Below, in pieces: positions 56,283 to 64,000 of a DNA stretch of 64,000 bases (within the stretch, counting starts at the first letter, position 1; every line of letters begins with the position of its first letter). Made by a program: the position numbers and the translations under genes. The DNA is from Oopsacas minuta. Lineage: Eukaryota > Porifera > Hexactinellida > Lyssacinosida > Leucopsacidae. Below the pieces are notes generated by a model. That model was not told the origin of the DNA. It saw only the letters and a program-made list of their open reading frames with translations, and ran no database searches. The stretch is taken from assembly GCA_024704765.1 (NCBI GenBank), contig JAKMXF010000133.1, forward strand, positions 62,001 to 126,000, given 5' to 3'.

Positions 56283-59220
56283 TTTGTTGTTTTGTTTTTT
56301 CGAACTTATTGAGGAACTGGTAAGAGCTACAAACTTGAAATTTGGTACGTGTGTGGAATGTGATTAATCAAGGAACCACTTCATATATCTAAGCGATATC
56401 TCTCAAACTCTCTGAGAAAAGGTGACAAATGTGTCCACCTATCAGATTTTAGTGTTTACTTGAAATAATAGCAACAAACAAACTTACTGAAAGACAGCTG
56501 ATCCATAGGATTTGAAACTGGTGGACCCTCTGGATAAGGTGTCAATAAATATTCACATTGAGTGAATCTATCAAAAGTGGCATCAACGACAACAGTAGCA
56601 GCTGATTCCGACACAATTACAGAATTAACCAATTCATTTGTGGCTGATAAAGTACAAGTCACTATTAATTCAAACTGTGTCGGGTTAGAATTGTCTGTCG
56701 GTGGTAACCATGTAAAGGCAAAGGAATGTGAGTCAATGGTTGCACAAGTATGTGTGTAAACAACATTCCTTGTTGGTAGAGACTTCTCTAAAATAAACAA
56801 ATAAACAATAACTGAAAGAGAAGAAGGAATTTTATTGGGGTACTCACCAGGTGGCATGCTGGCAGGTGTTACTAATATATTAATAGTACCAGTAGTTGTT
56901 TGTGTGACATCTAAAAGTGGTTTATCTGCCACTTCATAAGTGAGAGAATACTCAGAAATTGTGGTGTTAAGAGTTGTGTTGAGGTAAATAAATCCAGCTG
57001 TGTCTATGCTTAAAAATAAATAAAAATTTCAAATTTTATGTAAATAATCGTGTTAGAGGTTTGAAAGTGTCAGAATAGAATTCTACGTCACTGTTTACCC
57101 CTAATTAGCAGGTGGAAGCTAGTCTCTGGGACAATTTTGAAATAATCGCCAAAAGGTGTGAACATATGATTAATCATATGATAAATAGGTGTGTTTACAC
57201 TTAATAGAGTGTATTGACCAATAAAATTACAGTTTACAATCAATACAAATACATTACAGTACTCCACCAGACAAATTGTATTAATGGACCATGGATAATG
57301 AGTTTCAAAATTATACAATAGATTGAGGTGTTTGAGTCATTAAATGTGTCGAGTAAACCACATCAACTCATGTGTCAGCCATCTACAATGAGGTCTGGAT
57401 GTGTCCGCGACACATTATCCATGGTTCAAAAGCAATTAATCAGTAATTCAGGATTTTAAGCACACATACCTGAATGGAGAAGCTGTAACTATGGAATAAG
57501 TGAAGTCATCTTGTCCATCTAAATCAGTAACAGAGGGTAGCCGTCCAACAGCTGATCCAACAGGCACGTCAGCTGACACTGTTATAGAAAATGGATCTAT
57601 AGCAATGACTGGGGAATGTTCATTCACATTCCTGAGATAGACAGTTGCTGAGGACTCGTCCTTGCTCTGTACTTCAATACTTCCATTTATTGAGAGTTTT
57701 ACGGTAACAGAAAATGAGTAATTTGTGGTACCTTTGGATAGAATATATTAACACCTGTGAATGTGTCGCTTGTCATAATTTTAATCCATTAAGGTTCCAA
57801 TATGAAAGTGTCAAAATGTGTCCTTGTACCATAATTTAAATATCATTAAATGGTAAGTTGAGTCCAGATTGAAACAAAATGTGTCTTACTGCCACAATCT
57901 AACACCTAACTCACCAGAATCAAAGTCAAATGGGCTTGCCTGGTTACTAACTTCTCCAGTGGAAGCGTCAATCTGAAAAACCATTTCAGGTTGTGGCACG
58001 GAGTACAGAAATGAACTTGTAGCCACAATTGAAGTGTTTCTATTAGCTGCCACAAATCCAATTTCAGTGTGAAGTGCCACGTCCTCTCTGAGGAGGAAGT
58101 GGTACTCTGTTTGTTGGAATATTGGATCCTCTGGTTCTAGAATAGGACAATGGGTCAGTTAGCTGTCTCTCCAAAGGTGTGAATATCCCTAACCACAGAT
58201 AGCACCCAATGTGACACTTTTATATGGCACATATATTAGCCAAATTATAAACTAACCATCTGGAGTGCGGGCAGCTATGACAGTAATTTCTATAGTGGCA
58301 TTTGCTGATTGAGGTGGCACACCAGAATCTGTAGCCACTACTTCATACATAGTTACACCAGGTGTGAAAGTGGTTGAAGTAGTTATGCCACCTTCCTCTG
58401 TCACTGAAATAGGGCTAGTTCCATTTCCAGGTGGTGTTATTGAATAACCTAATCAAATACGAGGGTTACTAACCAAAAAAGGCGCCAAAATATATATTGA
58501 AAAGGCGGGTATTATGAGCGGGGAAAGTAAAATGGGCAAAATAGTGAACTTCATAGAAACATAATAAAGCAGTTGGAATGCTGTGTTATATGTAATACAA
58601 CTTACTAATGCAATTATAAGGATTCCCATCAATATCTACAGCTGATACAAATCCAATTAGTGAATCAGCTGTTTGATCTTCTGTGAAAGTGAATGAGTAA
58701 CTACTAGATGATAGCATAGGAATGTTGTCATTAATGTCTGTAATAAATATTGTTATGTTTGTTGTGGCAACGTAGTCGTGGGTTTGGAATGTGTAAGTAG
58801 TACTTATCTGGAAGTGAATTGGAACTAAAATATTATTCATAAAACAACAATAAATAAACAACAATTTTTTGATTGGTTACCTGAAGTAAGTGTCTCGTAA
58901 TCTGGCGCGTCAATTGCGGTTACAACATTATAATTAGTGTCAATACTAAACATGTTAGTTCCAATTACAGAAGGTGTTAAAATGATACCAACCTCATTTG
59001 TAATAGGATTCAAATTACCAATTATCTCTCCAACTGAAGTGTGTTCTGGAACTAAGAATGTATAATCAGCTGGGGAGAATACTATTGGTGGAATAGGTGT
59101 AAAAACTGTCAATACTTCACAGGTAAACACAATTATGATCTAAAATCATAAATATAAACAAAGGTGTGAAAATATGAATATAAATACTTACAAGGAAAAT
59201 ACTGTATGAAGTGTGTATCA
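44797..59220 (-). CDS. giant type I receptor: cadherin-like, FN3-like, NIDO, AMOP, vWD, EGF, TM
   Basis: 22 exons with unbroken phase agreement: 59191-59220, 58881-59138, 58606-58807, 58257-58448, 57915-58136, 57470-57731, 56848-57008, 56488-56787, 56073-56243, 55912-56025, 52799-53110, 52296-52763, 51280-51425, 48622-48951, 48372-48551, 48040-48224, 47507-47883, 46846-47450, 46269-46776, 45926-46204, 45079-45682, 44797-44884 (1,997 residues). A signal peptide is followed by cadherin-like repeats (about 30-440; DINDN, ATDSGVPPQ), FN3-like Ig-fold modules (about 440-740), NIDO (about 905-1115; GTISFGNPF), AMOP (about 1160-1285), vWD (GDPHFITFDG, VGLLGNFNSDQSDDI), then EGF and calcium-binding EGF modules (DVDECQNPICHQLC). 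One membrane span and a short basic/acidic tail (RSWRRRGRREE) end it. NIDO-AMOP-vWD-EGF recalls MUC4/SUSD2; the cadherin N terminus is extra. Two genes lie antisense inside its introns. Confidence 0.88.
48970..49872. other. intron of the giant receptor and promoter region of the SEC14-like gene
   Basis: Holds 'gggacccttgg..gtagacccc' element-like words near 48990 and several GCGGGA/TCCCGC (E2F-like) and GGCGCC words. The ATG at 49873 is preceded by tttctatttag. No other gene. Confidence 0.4.
49873..51054 (+). CDS. SEC14-like lipid-transfer protein (CRAL-TRIO plus GOLD)
   Basis: Intronless, 393 residues. CRAL-TRIO N domain: LIKWLRARKLNPAKAEKMIRQH; lipid-binding CRAL-TRIO core: GREDRP-type GEDREGRPVVYFRFG, LVLVVDLEGLGLHHFYPRG, NYPETMARILVITNSPVF; then a beta-rich GOLD domain containing WIFKTNNYDINFAIYF and GIYILYFDNTYSWFHNK. 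This is the SEC14L2-L4 (supernatant protein factor/tocopherol-associated) layout, with length near 400 as usual. These cytosolic proteins carry phosphatidylinositol, squalene or tocopherol. It lies antisense inside the intron of the giant receptor between exons at 51280 and 48951. Confidence 0.92.
   Translation: MATPDPEFDTKEFSEEERMALLELRALILDILPERHNFDNDTILIKWLRARKLNPAKAEKMIRQHFAYLETNCLNYIDKWRPPEVLTKYLPYGSFGEDREGRPVVYFRFGQMDVSGVSRSASKIELLKIMHKNTKLLEDIYITNSAKYGRKIDQLVLVVDLEGLGLHHFYPRGLSYLKALIRGSEDNYPETMARILVITNSPVFHLGWEFAGHFIDEGTKKKIQFIRQSECEEKLTQFITPQELPQCYGGTATFPDTISQGGIVPEKYYLKNILDERQLELSLVPVNARSYVQIHIEVLAPKSILCWIFKTNNYDINFAIYFQPLGDTNTSPITDLKCVCTLQRCDSQVVPCKGDIMCHMAGIYILYFDNTYSWFHNKEVHYMCHIVPPDTYF
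51460..52263. mobile_element. 804-bp non-autonomous DNA transposon with long terminal inverted repeats
   Basis: The left end (ttttgacaaaaatggtcccc...ccatggtattgaataaaaatgg) and the reverse of the right end (ttttgactaaaatggtcccc...ccatggtattgaataaaaatgg) match over about 75 bases with a small gap. Each end thus holds two GGGACC-containing blocks. No transposase is seen inside. It sits in the receptor intron between exons 52296 and 51425. Confidence 0.8.
53423..55478 (+). pseudogene. coiled-coil NHL-repeat protein, duplicate with a 1-base frameshift
   Basis: Close inverted duplicate of the gene at 19892-21751, with shared 5' flank (about 53260-53420 matching 21757-21930 in reverse). The N-terminal region is complete and includes about 65 residues deleted in the other copy. 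An extra C at 55338-55339 (gtcctgg here, gtctgg there) shifts the frame and stops the ORF at 55366. The lost C-terminal blade continues in the next frame to a stop at 55478. No other disabling change was seen in this ORF. It is either a young pseudogene, a truncated but active protein, or a sequencing error. It lies antisense in a receptor intron. Confidence 0.8.
55479..55911. other. receptor intron sequence, no gene seen
   Basis: Short AT-rich stretch with (TTA/ATT)n near 55497-55530 after the NHL copy. It carries no recognisable ORF. Confidence 0.4.
57091..57270. repeat. dispersed palindrome-containing repeat, copy 2
   Basis: Full-length relative of 34201-34380, with central palindrome atatgattaatcatat at about 57163-57178 and tails ending acagtactccaccag. 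It lies inside a receptor intron. Confidence 0.65.
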
Positions 59221-59634
59221 TCTTATTATAGCTAATTATAGAAGTCTATTACAGGAAATTGGAACTTAAAGTATTATACAATATATTCAGGTGTTATAAA
59301 ATGGAACTATTAATTTGGATAGTTCCTATTACAGTAAAAGTGTGAAAATATGAATTTTAAGAAAATCATTAATAAGGAACAACAAAATATTAATAAAGTG
59401 ATAAAAGAGGAAAAATAATAAAGAATAAGTCAAAAGTAAACAAATAACCTAACTAGTAAATAACAACAAAGATAGGTGTGAATCAGCTGGGTAGATGCGC
59501 GCTACAGAACAGCTGATGATCTCTAATTAACAGCTGGGAGGAAGTTAATCGACGCTTGCAAACAGAGCACTTTATACAAGTTATGTGCATTATCTAAAGT
59601 AAATATATAACAGCTGTTACAACCTGAGGACACA

Positions 59635-59765
59635 CGGACCACTTTGTGGCACACGGGGGACAGCAGGGGAACCACATGATCTCAAAATTGAATAGCAGTC
59701 TATAGGAGGGGTCCAAAGAATTGGTAGAGAGGGTCCAAGTGTGGAAAAGGTTGGGAGCACTGGAT
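59635..59765. mobile_element. hAT-like short element
   Basis: Begins with aggacacacggaccac..ggggac and ends with ggtccaagtgtggaaaaggttgggagcactg. Read in reverse, the end starts cagtgctcccaacct, a hAT-type terminus like that near 22148. No ORF. Confidence 0.45.
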
Positions 59766-59931
59766 TAATCATATTGTTATTTGTGTTTGTTTATGGCAAC
59801 GCACACCCAGATTTGAGATTCGATATTTACAGACAAGGTGTGAAATTCACAAATGGTTTGTGGCAAAATTCCTCATCAATAAATAATGGTAAACAAACAA
59901 ACAAACAAACAAAAAACAAACAAAAACAAAC

Positions 59932-60456
59932 CCGTCCATCAGCTATGAATTTCTCAGTTGGATAAACTCTCAATTGGCAGGTAACACAAAATTCCTCTTT
60001 CGAGTGGCTTACTGCCAGTTTTCTAACAGCTACAGGCTAGTAAACAATGTAAATAATAATAAAAACAATAATTGAAAATATAAACACTCGTTGCTATGGA
60101 AAGCTACTCTGGAATGTGAGAATATTAACCAATTAAATTACCTCTTTGGGTTTGTTTTCTAAATTGTGTTGGACAGCTATAAAAAGGAAACAGATAAATA
60201 AATAAATAAATAAGTAATGCCACTTCATGCCACTTACACTCAGAAGGTTGTGAGTTACGTATTTCACCTTTCCTCTTCAAGCTAGCAATAGAAATGTGTC
60301 CACGAGTGGCTTCTAAATACAGGACACAATTATGAATAATGCAAATCTGATTTAGTTCCATAAAGAATAATAAACACCTGTTAGTTCCAATGTACGAGGT
60401 GTCATTTGACCACTTTTCAAATCAGTTGTAAAATTCTTGTAATTCGTAGCAGAAAT
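59932..60456 (-). CDS. LIM-domain protein fragment (both ends incomplete)
   Basis: Four phased exons (60378-60456, 60238-60312, 60142-60176, 59932-60036) encode about 98 residues ending in FCVTCQLRVYPTEKFIADGR. That is the start of a LIM zinc finger (CxxC, VYPxEK, ADG) as in LIMA1/EPLIN-type proteins. The donor after the last exon (cgg|gtttgt) expects an exon with the FHxxCFxC half of the LIM domain, but none is visible before the receptor gene at 59220. No start codon is seen upstream of 60456 either. Agreement of four junctions argues for a real gene, now partial or interrupted; a hAT-like element lies at 59635-59765. Confidence 0.45.
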
Positions 60457-60658
60457 CTGTCAAAAAAAGTGGCATAAAGTGGCATGAAATGGTTATTAAT
60501 AACAATAGCTTATTGATAAGTATATAAAGGTAAACAAAAAAGGCCCTAAAAATATGCAAAATGCTGAATCTTGTTTATGATTCGCTAGCAGATGATAGTA
60601 AACAAAGTAGTAAACAAGTATATGTATTTGTGTCGCTGTGGAATGTCCAATTGTCCCA

Positions 60659-61057
60659 TTATTTAGCACCCTCGTATAACATTGTCTCATAATATATTTT
60701 CTCCCAAATCAGGTGACGTTTGATTTCAATTAACTCATCTCTCTCTCGGATCAGCTGATCCAAATCCAATTCCTCACAGCTGGAATTAATTGAACATTTT
60801 TGGCGGTATTTATTTAGCGCCTTATTTTGGTGAAGTTTATGTTTTTTAAATTTTACAAACTCTTGTTCTGCTTGGTTGAGTTTTGAGGCGCGCAAAAGTT
60901 CTTGGAGATTATGGCGCGCGTCTATTTCTAGGAGTTTGTTCATATCCAAAAGTGGGTCTATTTTAGGATATGTTTCAGTTGCGATTGAGCGCCAATCTGG
61001 AACCAAAAGTTCAGAGATAGTTCCGTAACGCTCCAAAAATTCTGTAATCCCACTCAT
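60659..61057 (-). CDS. small coiled-coil protein, unknown
   Basis: Single-exon ORF of 132 residues. The start is amphipathic (MSGITEFLERYGTISELLVPDW). The middle is basic and Gln/Lys-rich, and the C-terminal helix (QLIRERDELIEIKRHLIWEK) looks like a coiled coil. No recognised domain, signal peptide or membrane span. It could be a subunit of a multi-protein assembly, but I have no family match. The region 60457-60658 after its stop holds no clear gene. Confidence 0.5.
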   Translation of the reverse strand: MSGITEFLERYGTISELLVPDWRSIATETYPKIDPLLDMNKLLEIDARHNLQELLRASKLNQAEQEFVKFKKHKLHQNKALNKYRQKCSINSSCEELDLDQLIRERDELIEIKRHLIWEKIYYETMLYEGAK

Positions 61058-61504
61058 ATGTTTGTTGTTGTTTTGTTTACATGTTGTTTACATATTTATA
61101 GAAAGTTAAGAATGTATATATGATATAAGAAACTATTCTGTTATTATGTCCTTACAGCTCTCTGTCTAAATTGAATTATGAGATATTACATATGGCATCA
61201 AAACCATTTATTTGCGACACAATGGACACATTTTGGAAAAATAAAATTTGATAAAAAGGACAATTCTTACAGATTTGGCATTATTCATAAATTCTATTTA
61301 CAAAAGGTAAATTCAAGAATAATAAAAATAGCAGTCATTTTGTGTTATGGAACTGGAACTAGAAGAAAAGCTGAGTAATTAAATCTTGGTGTAAACTTTT
61401 CACTACTGGCGGGTAAATTCCAATTCGGCGCCAAAAAATACGCGCGCATTCTAAAATTCAAATTAGAATAGTGCCCAAAAACCCGAGATGTTATTAGTGA
61501 TTAA

Positions 61505-63738
61505 TTATATGAATTGTGTCGCAATGTGTCTCACAAGGTGGTCGGGTAGCTCTGAGTTACTTGTTCTCTGAATAGTGGCAGTTGTTTGTGATGATATTAG
61601 TTTCCAACTCTCAGCTGGAGGAATGAGCGCATCATCATCACTACTTGAGTTTAACACATCTTGAGTTGATACAACTCTATCGTCTGGACCTGTAAACAAC
61701 AACAAATAAACAAACAAACAAACAAACAAACAAACAAATAATAACATACTTTTAGGAGATTGTTCGGGTGCTTCAGGGGGTCTCCGTTTCACCGGTATTT
61801 CCTCTGACAGTTCAGTATCATGTCCCTTATCTTTATTAAGCTATTAATAGAACTGATACTAAAAATAGAACTTAACCATAATTCTTATATTAATATTAAC
61901 CTGCAAAAGAAGATCATTCTGTTGTCCTTTGAACTTTATCATATGAGCTATGCGGGGTGTAAATAATATTTTGTTTGTGTGTGTGTTTGTGCGTGTGTTT
62001 GTTTGTTTATTTGTTTGTTTGTTTGTTTGTTTGTTTGTTTGTTTGTTTGTTTGTTTGTTTGTTTGTTTGTTTGTGTGTGTGTGTGTGTTAGTTTGTTTAT
62101 TTGTTTGTGTGTGCGTGTGTTTGTTTGTTTGTTTGTTTGTTTGTTTGTTTTTTGTTTGTTTGTTTGTTTACCTAAAGTATCTTGGAGTTGACTAAGTTGT
62201 TGTTCATGAATTTCCAATTGTTCTTTAATGTTTTTGTGTTCAGATTTTGCTTCTTCTAACGAGGACTTTGATTGGTCAGCTCTTTCACGCGCCTCTTGTA
62301 CCACTTGTGGCTGTTTAGATGCCATTGACACCTTTCTGAGCTGTATTTGAGCCTGTTCATATGAAAAGCTGCGTCTGCGTATCTAATTAGTAAATATAAA
62401 CGAAAATAAGTAAACTAATAAACAACCAATCAACTCACAGCATCATCAGCCTTTTTAAGTTGCAGCTGTAATTCTGTTTGTTTGTCAAGATGAATCTGAT
62501 TGGCTGTTGTGGCTTGTGTGACTAATTTTTCATGTTTATCAATCTGGGACTGAATTTCAGATTCTTGTTTACTTATTTTACTGGTAGTAGACACCAAACT
62601 GGAACCATCCTATAAAAACAACAACAAATAACAACAACAAATAAAATAATATTAATAACAACAAACCACAGATTCTGGATAATTATTTTCAGCATTGTAA
62701 GACAATTTTAGACCACCTGGCGTTCTGCCACCTCTCGCACGTCCTTTTGGTTCCGCAGGTGACACTCTGTCACTTTTCTTATCTTGTAGTGTTTGAGTAA
62801 ATGTATTCTCAAAATGTTTCATGTCTAATTTCTGAGAAGTCATTGGTTCTGTTCTGAAAACATTTGGATCTGGTTTAGAAATCCTTAGTTCTAGTTTAGA
62901 ATTTCTTGGATCTGGTTTAGAAATCCTTAGTTCTGGTTTAGAATTTCTTGGATCTGGTTTAGAAATCCTTAGTTCTGGTTTAGAATTCCTGAGCTCTGGT
63001 TTAGAATTTCTTGGTTCTGGTTTAGAAATCCTTAGTTCTGGTTTAGAATTCCTTAGTTCTGGTTTAGAAGGTTTTGGTTCCACTTTAGAGATCTTTGGTT
63101 CTCGTACAGGAATTTTGTGAGATTGTGTCGGAGGAGTTGTCACCTCAGAAAACGCGTCTATTTCCAATTGTAAGTCATAGCCAATCAAATCAAGTTCATT
63201 AAGTATTGCATCTAAATCGTCATCTAAACAACAACAAATATACAAATATGTTTACTTACTAATATATTCATATCACAACTCACTGCTGTCGGATAATATA
63301 CTGTTCCTCTCAGCTGACTTCTGACCAATCAGCTGATCAGGTTTGGCAGGTGATTTCGGACCAATCAGCTGATCAGGTTTATTCTGTCCAATTAATTTAC
63401 TGGACTTAATAGGTGTTACTTCTTTTGGTTCCGGTTCAAGGGAAGAACAGCTGTCAGATCCAGATGGAAGTTCCAATACATTAGCTAAAGAATAACACCT
63501 GTAAACCTTGCAATAGATTGGTTGAATATTACAACGTACAAATAGTGACAACAGCTGGAGTAGATTTCTTAATTGGAACTGACACATTCCTTCTACGACT
63601 ATCCGTTACCCTGGTTACACCAGAAGTATGTATAATTATATTTTCCTTTACAGCTGGTTTGGGTGGCTGAATATTTATTGGTTCTATTTCATTCTCAGAG
63701 AGAGGAGGTGGAGGCGTGAAAACTTCTGGCTGATTCAT
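61505..63738 (-). CDS. coiled-coil protein with SKPEL heptapeptide repeats
   Basis: Eight phased exons (63540-63738, 63284-63484, 62667-63223, 62439-62609, 62172-62382, 61901-61947, 61750-61840, 61505-61689) encode 553 residues. Features: a Pro-rich start (FTPPPPLSENE), paired KPDQLIG repeats, an acidic helix DDLDAILNELDLIGYDLQLEI that resembles an LD-type motif, then about 13 copies of a seven-residue unit (SKPELRN / SKPELRI / SKPDPRN). A 120-residue coiled coil follows (EQAQIQLRKVSMASKQPQVV), then a Ser/Asp-rich C terminus. No known family recognised; the start may not be the true N terminus, because the ATG immediately follows an acceptor (tcttttag|ATG). Confidence 0.7.
61975..62170. repeat. 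(GTTT)n / (GTGT)n microsatellite
   Basis: A 195-bp run of gttt and gtgt units inside an intron of the 61505-63738 gene. It creates false Cys/Leu/Phe-rich ORFs on the + strand. Confidence 0.95.
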
Positions 63739-64000
63739 CTAAAAGATTTGTATTACTGGACTATGGATATATGACAAATACGCTTCCCTATTTGATTATT
63801 ATAAATTTTGGGGCGCGTCTTTAGCCCAAACTTAAGATGTTTGCGTTTGTCCAAATATCAAAATCGGAATTATCCTAACGCACACATCTGAAAATGGAAC
63901 TAATACATACGCCCCTATTGAACCATGGATAGAGAATGCGTCTAAATTATGTAGAATAACATACAAGCAGATAAACAAATCCACCATCTATGGTTATATA
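63739..64000. other. window end, no gene recognised
   Basis: About 260 bp upstream of the coiled-coil gene with no coding signal. Exons of that gene could continue beyond the window. Confidence 0.35.

Noticed and set aside
12871-59175. Reading each AGGTGTGAAA site as a T-box enhancer
   Set aside because: At least some copies sit inside a longer dispersed repeat, and the word is too frequent for this to be claimed from sequence alone.
61950-62195. Cys/Leu/Phe/Val-rich frames on the + strand
   Set aside because: They translate a (GTTT)n/(GTGT)n tract inside an intron of a well-supported gene.
59932-63738. A paxillin-like gene joining the LD-like helix (63.2 kb) to the LIM fragment (60 kb)
   Set aside because: The 553-aa protein ends in its own stop at 61505, and an unrelated ORF lies between the two regions.

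Overview
The window looks like a compact, AT-rich animal nuclear genome, most likely an early-branching metazoan such as a demosponge. That placement is inference. It rests on animal families (ATP6AP2, a cadherin/NIDO/AMOP/vWD/EGF receptor, LAMP-like proteins, MED17, MEPCE, SPRTN, NHL proteins), very short introns (mostly about 45-150 nt), tight packing on both strands and many intronless ORFs. I rebuilt the gene models by hand from splice sites, reading-phase agreement and remembered family sequences. No alignment was run.

Layout. 1-8.2 kb: the 3' part of ATP6AP2 (+), a truncated guanylate kinase (-), a divergent Rab-like GTPase (-), VLCAD (-), an orphan coiled-coil protein (+) and the tRNA-splicing endonuclease subunit TSEN34 (+). 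8.9-16 kb: an FSIP2-like coiled-coil protein (+), MEPCE (-), SPRTN (-) and two tandem intronless Rab-like GTPases (-). 16.4-25.8 kb: an LRR membrane protein, four LAMP-like type I membrane proteins with YxxPhi tails, and an intronless NHL protein, all (-). 26-36.9 kb: MED17 (-), whose 8-kb intron 2 holds four calmodulin-like genes on the other strand. 37.2-41 kb: a type-A DnaJ lacking a visible J domain (-), with an NHL protein (+) inside one intron. 41.4-44.5 kb: TBC1D20 (-) and an orphan multipass membrane protein (+). 44.8-59.2 kb: a 22-exon, about 1,997-aa adhesion receptor (-), with a SEC14-like gene and a frameshifted NHL copy (+) inside introns. 59.9-63.7 kb: a LIM-domain fragment, a small coiled-coil protein and an 8-exon coiled-coil protein, all (-).

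Themes. Six clear antisense genes plus one probably broken copy lie in introns of three multi-exon hosts, and none shows an intron in its coding region. Several genes relate to the endolysosomal or secretory system (ATP6AP2, LAMP-like proteins, Rab-like proteins, TBC1D20, SEC14-like), but nothing shows co-regulation. The noncoding DNA is rich in short inverted-repeat elements and in recurrent words (AGGTGTGAAA, GGAACTAA/TTAGTTCC, AAAGTGGCA, GGCGCCAAA, CAGCTG). Several genes have an acceptor-like TAG just before the start codon.
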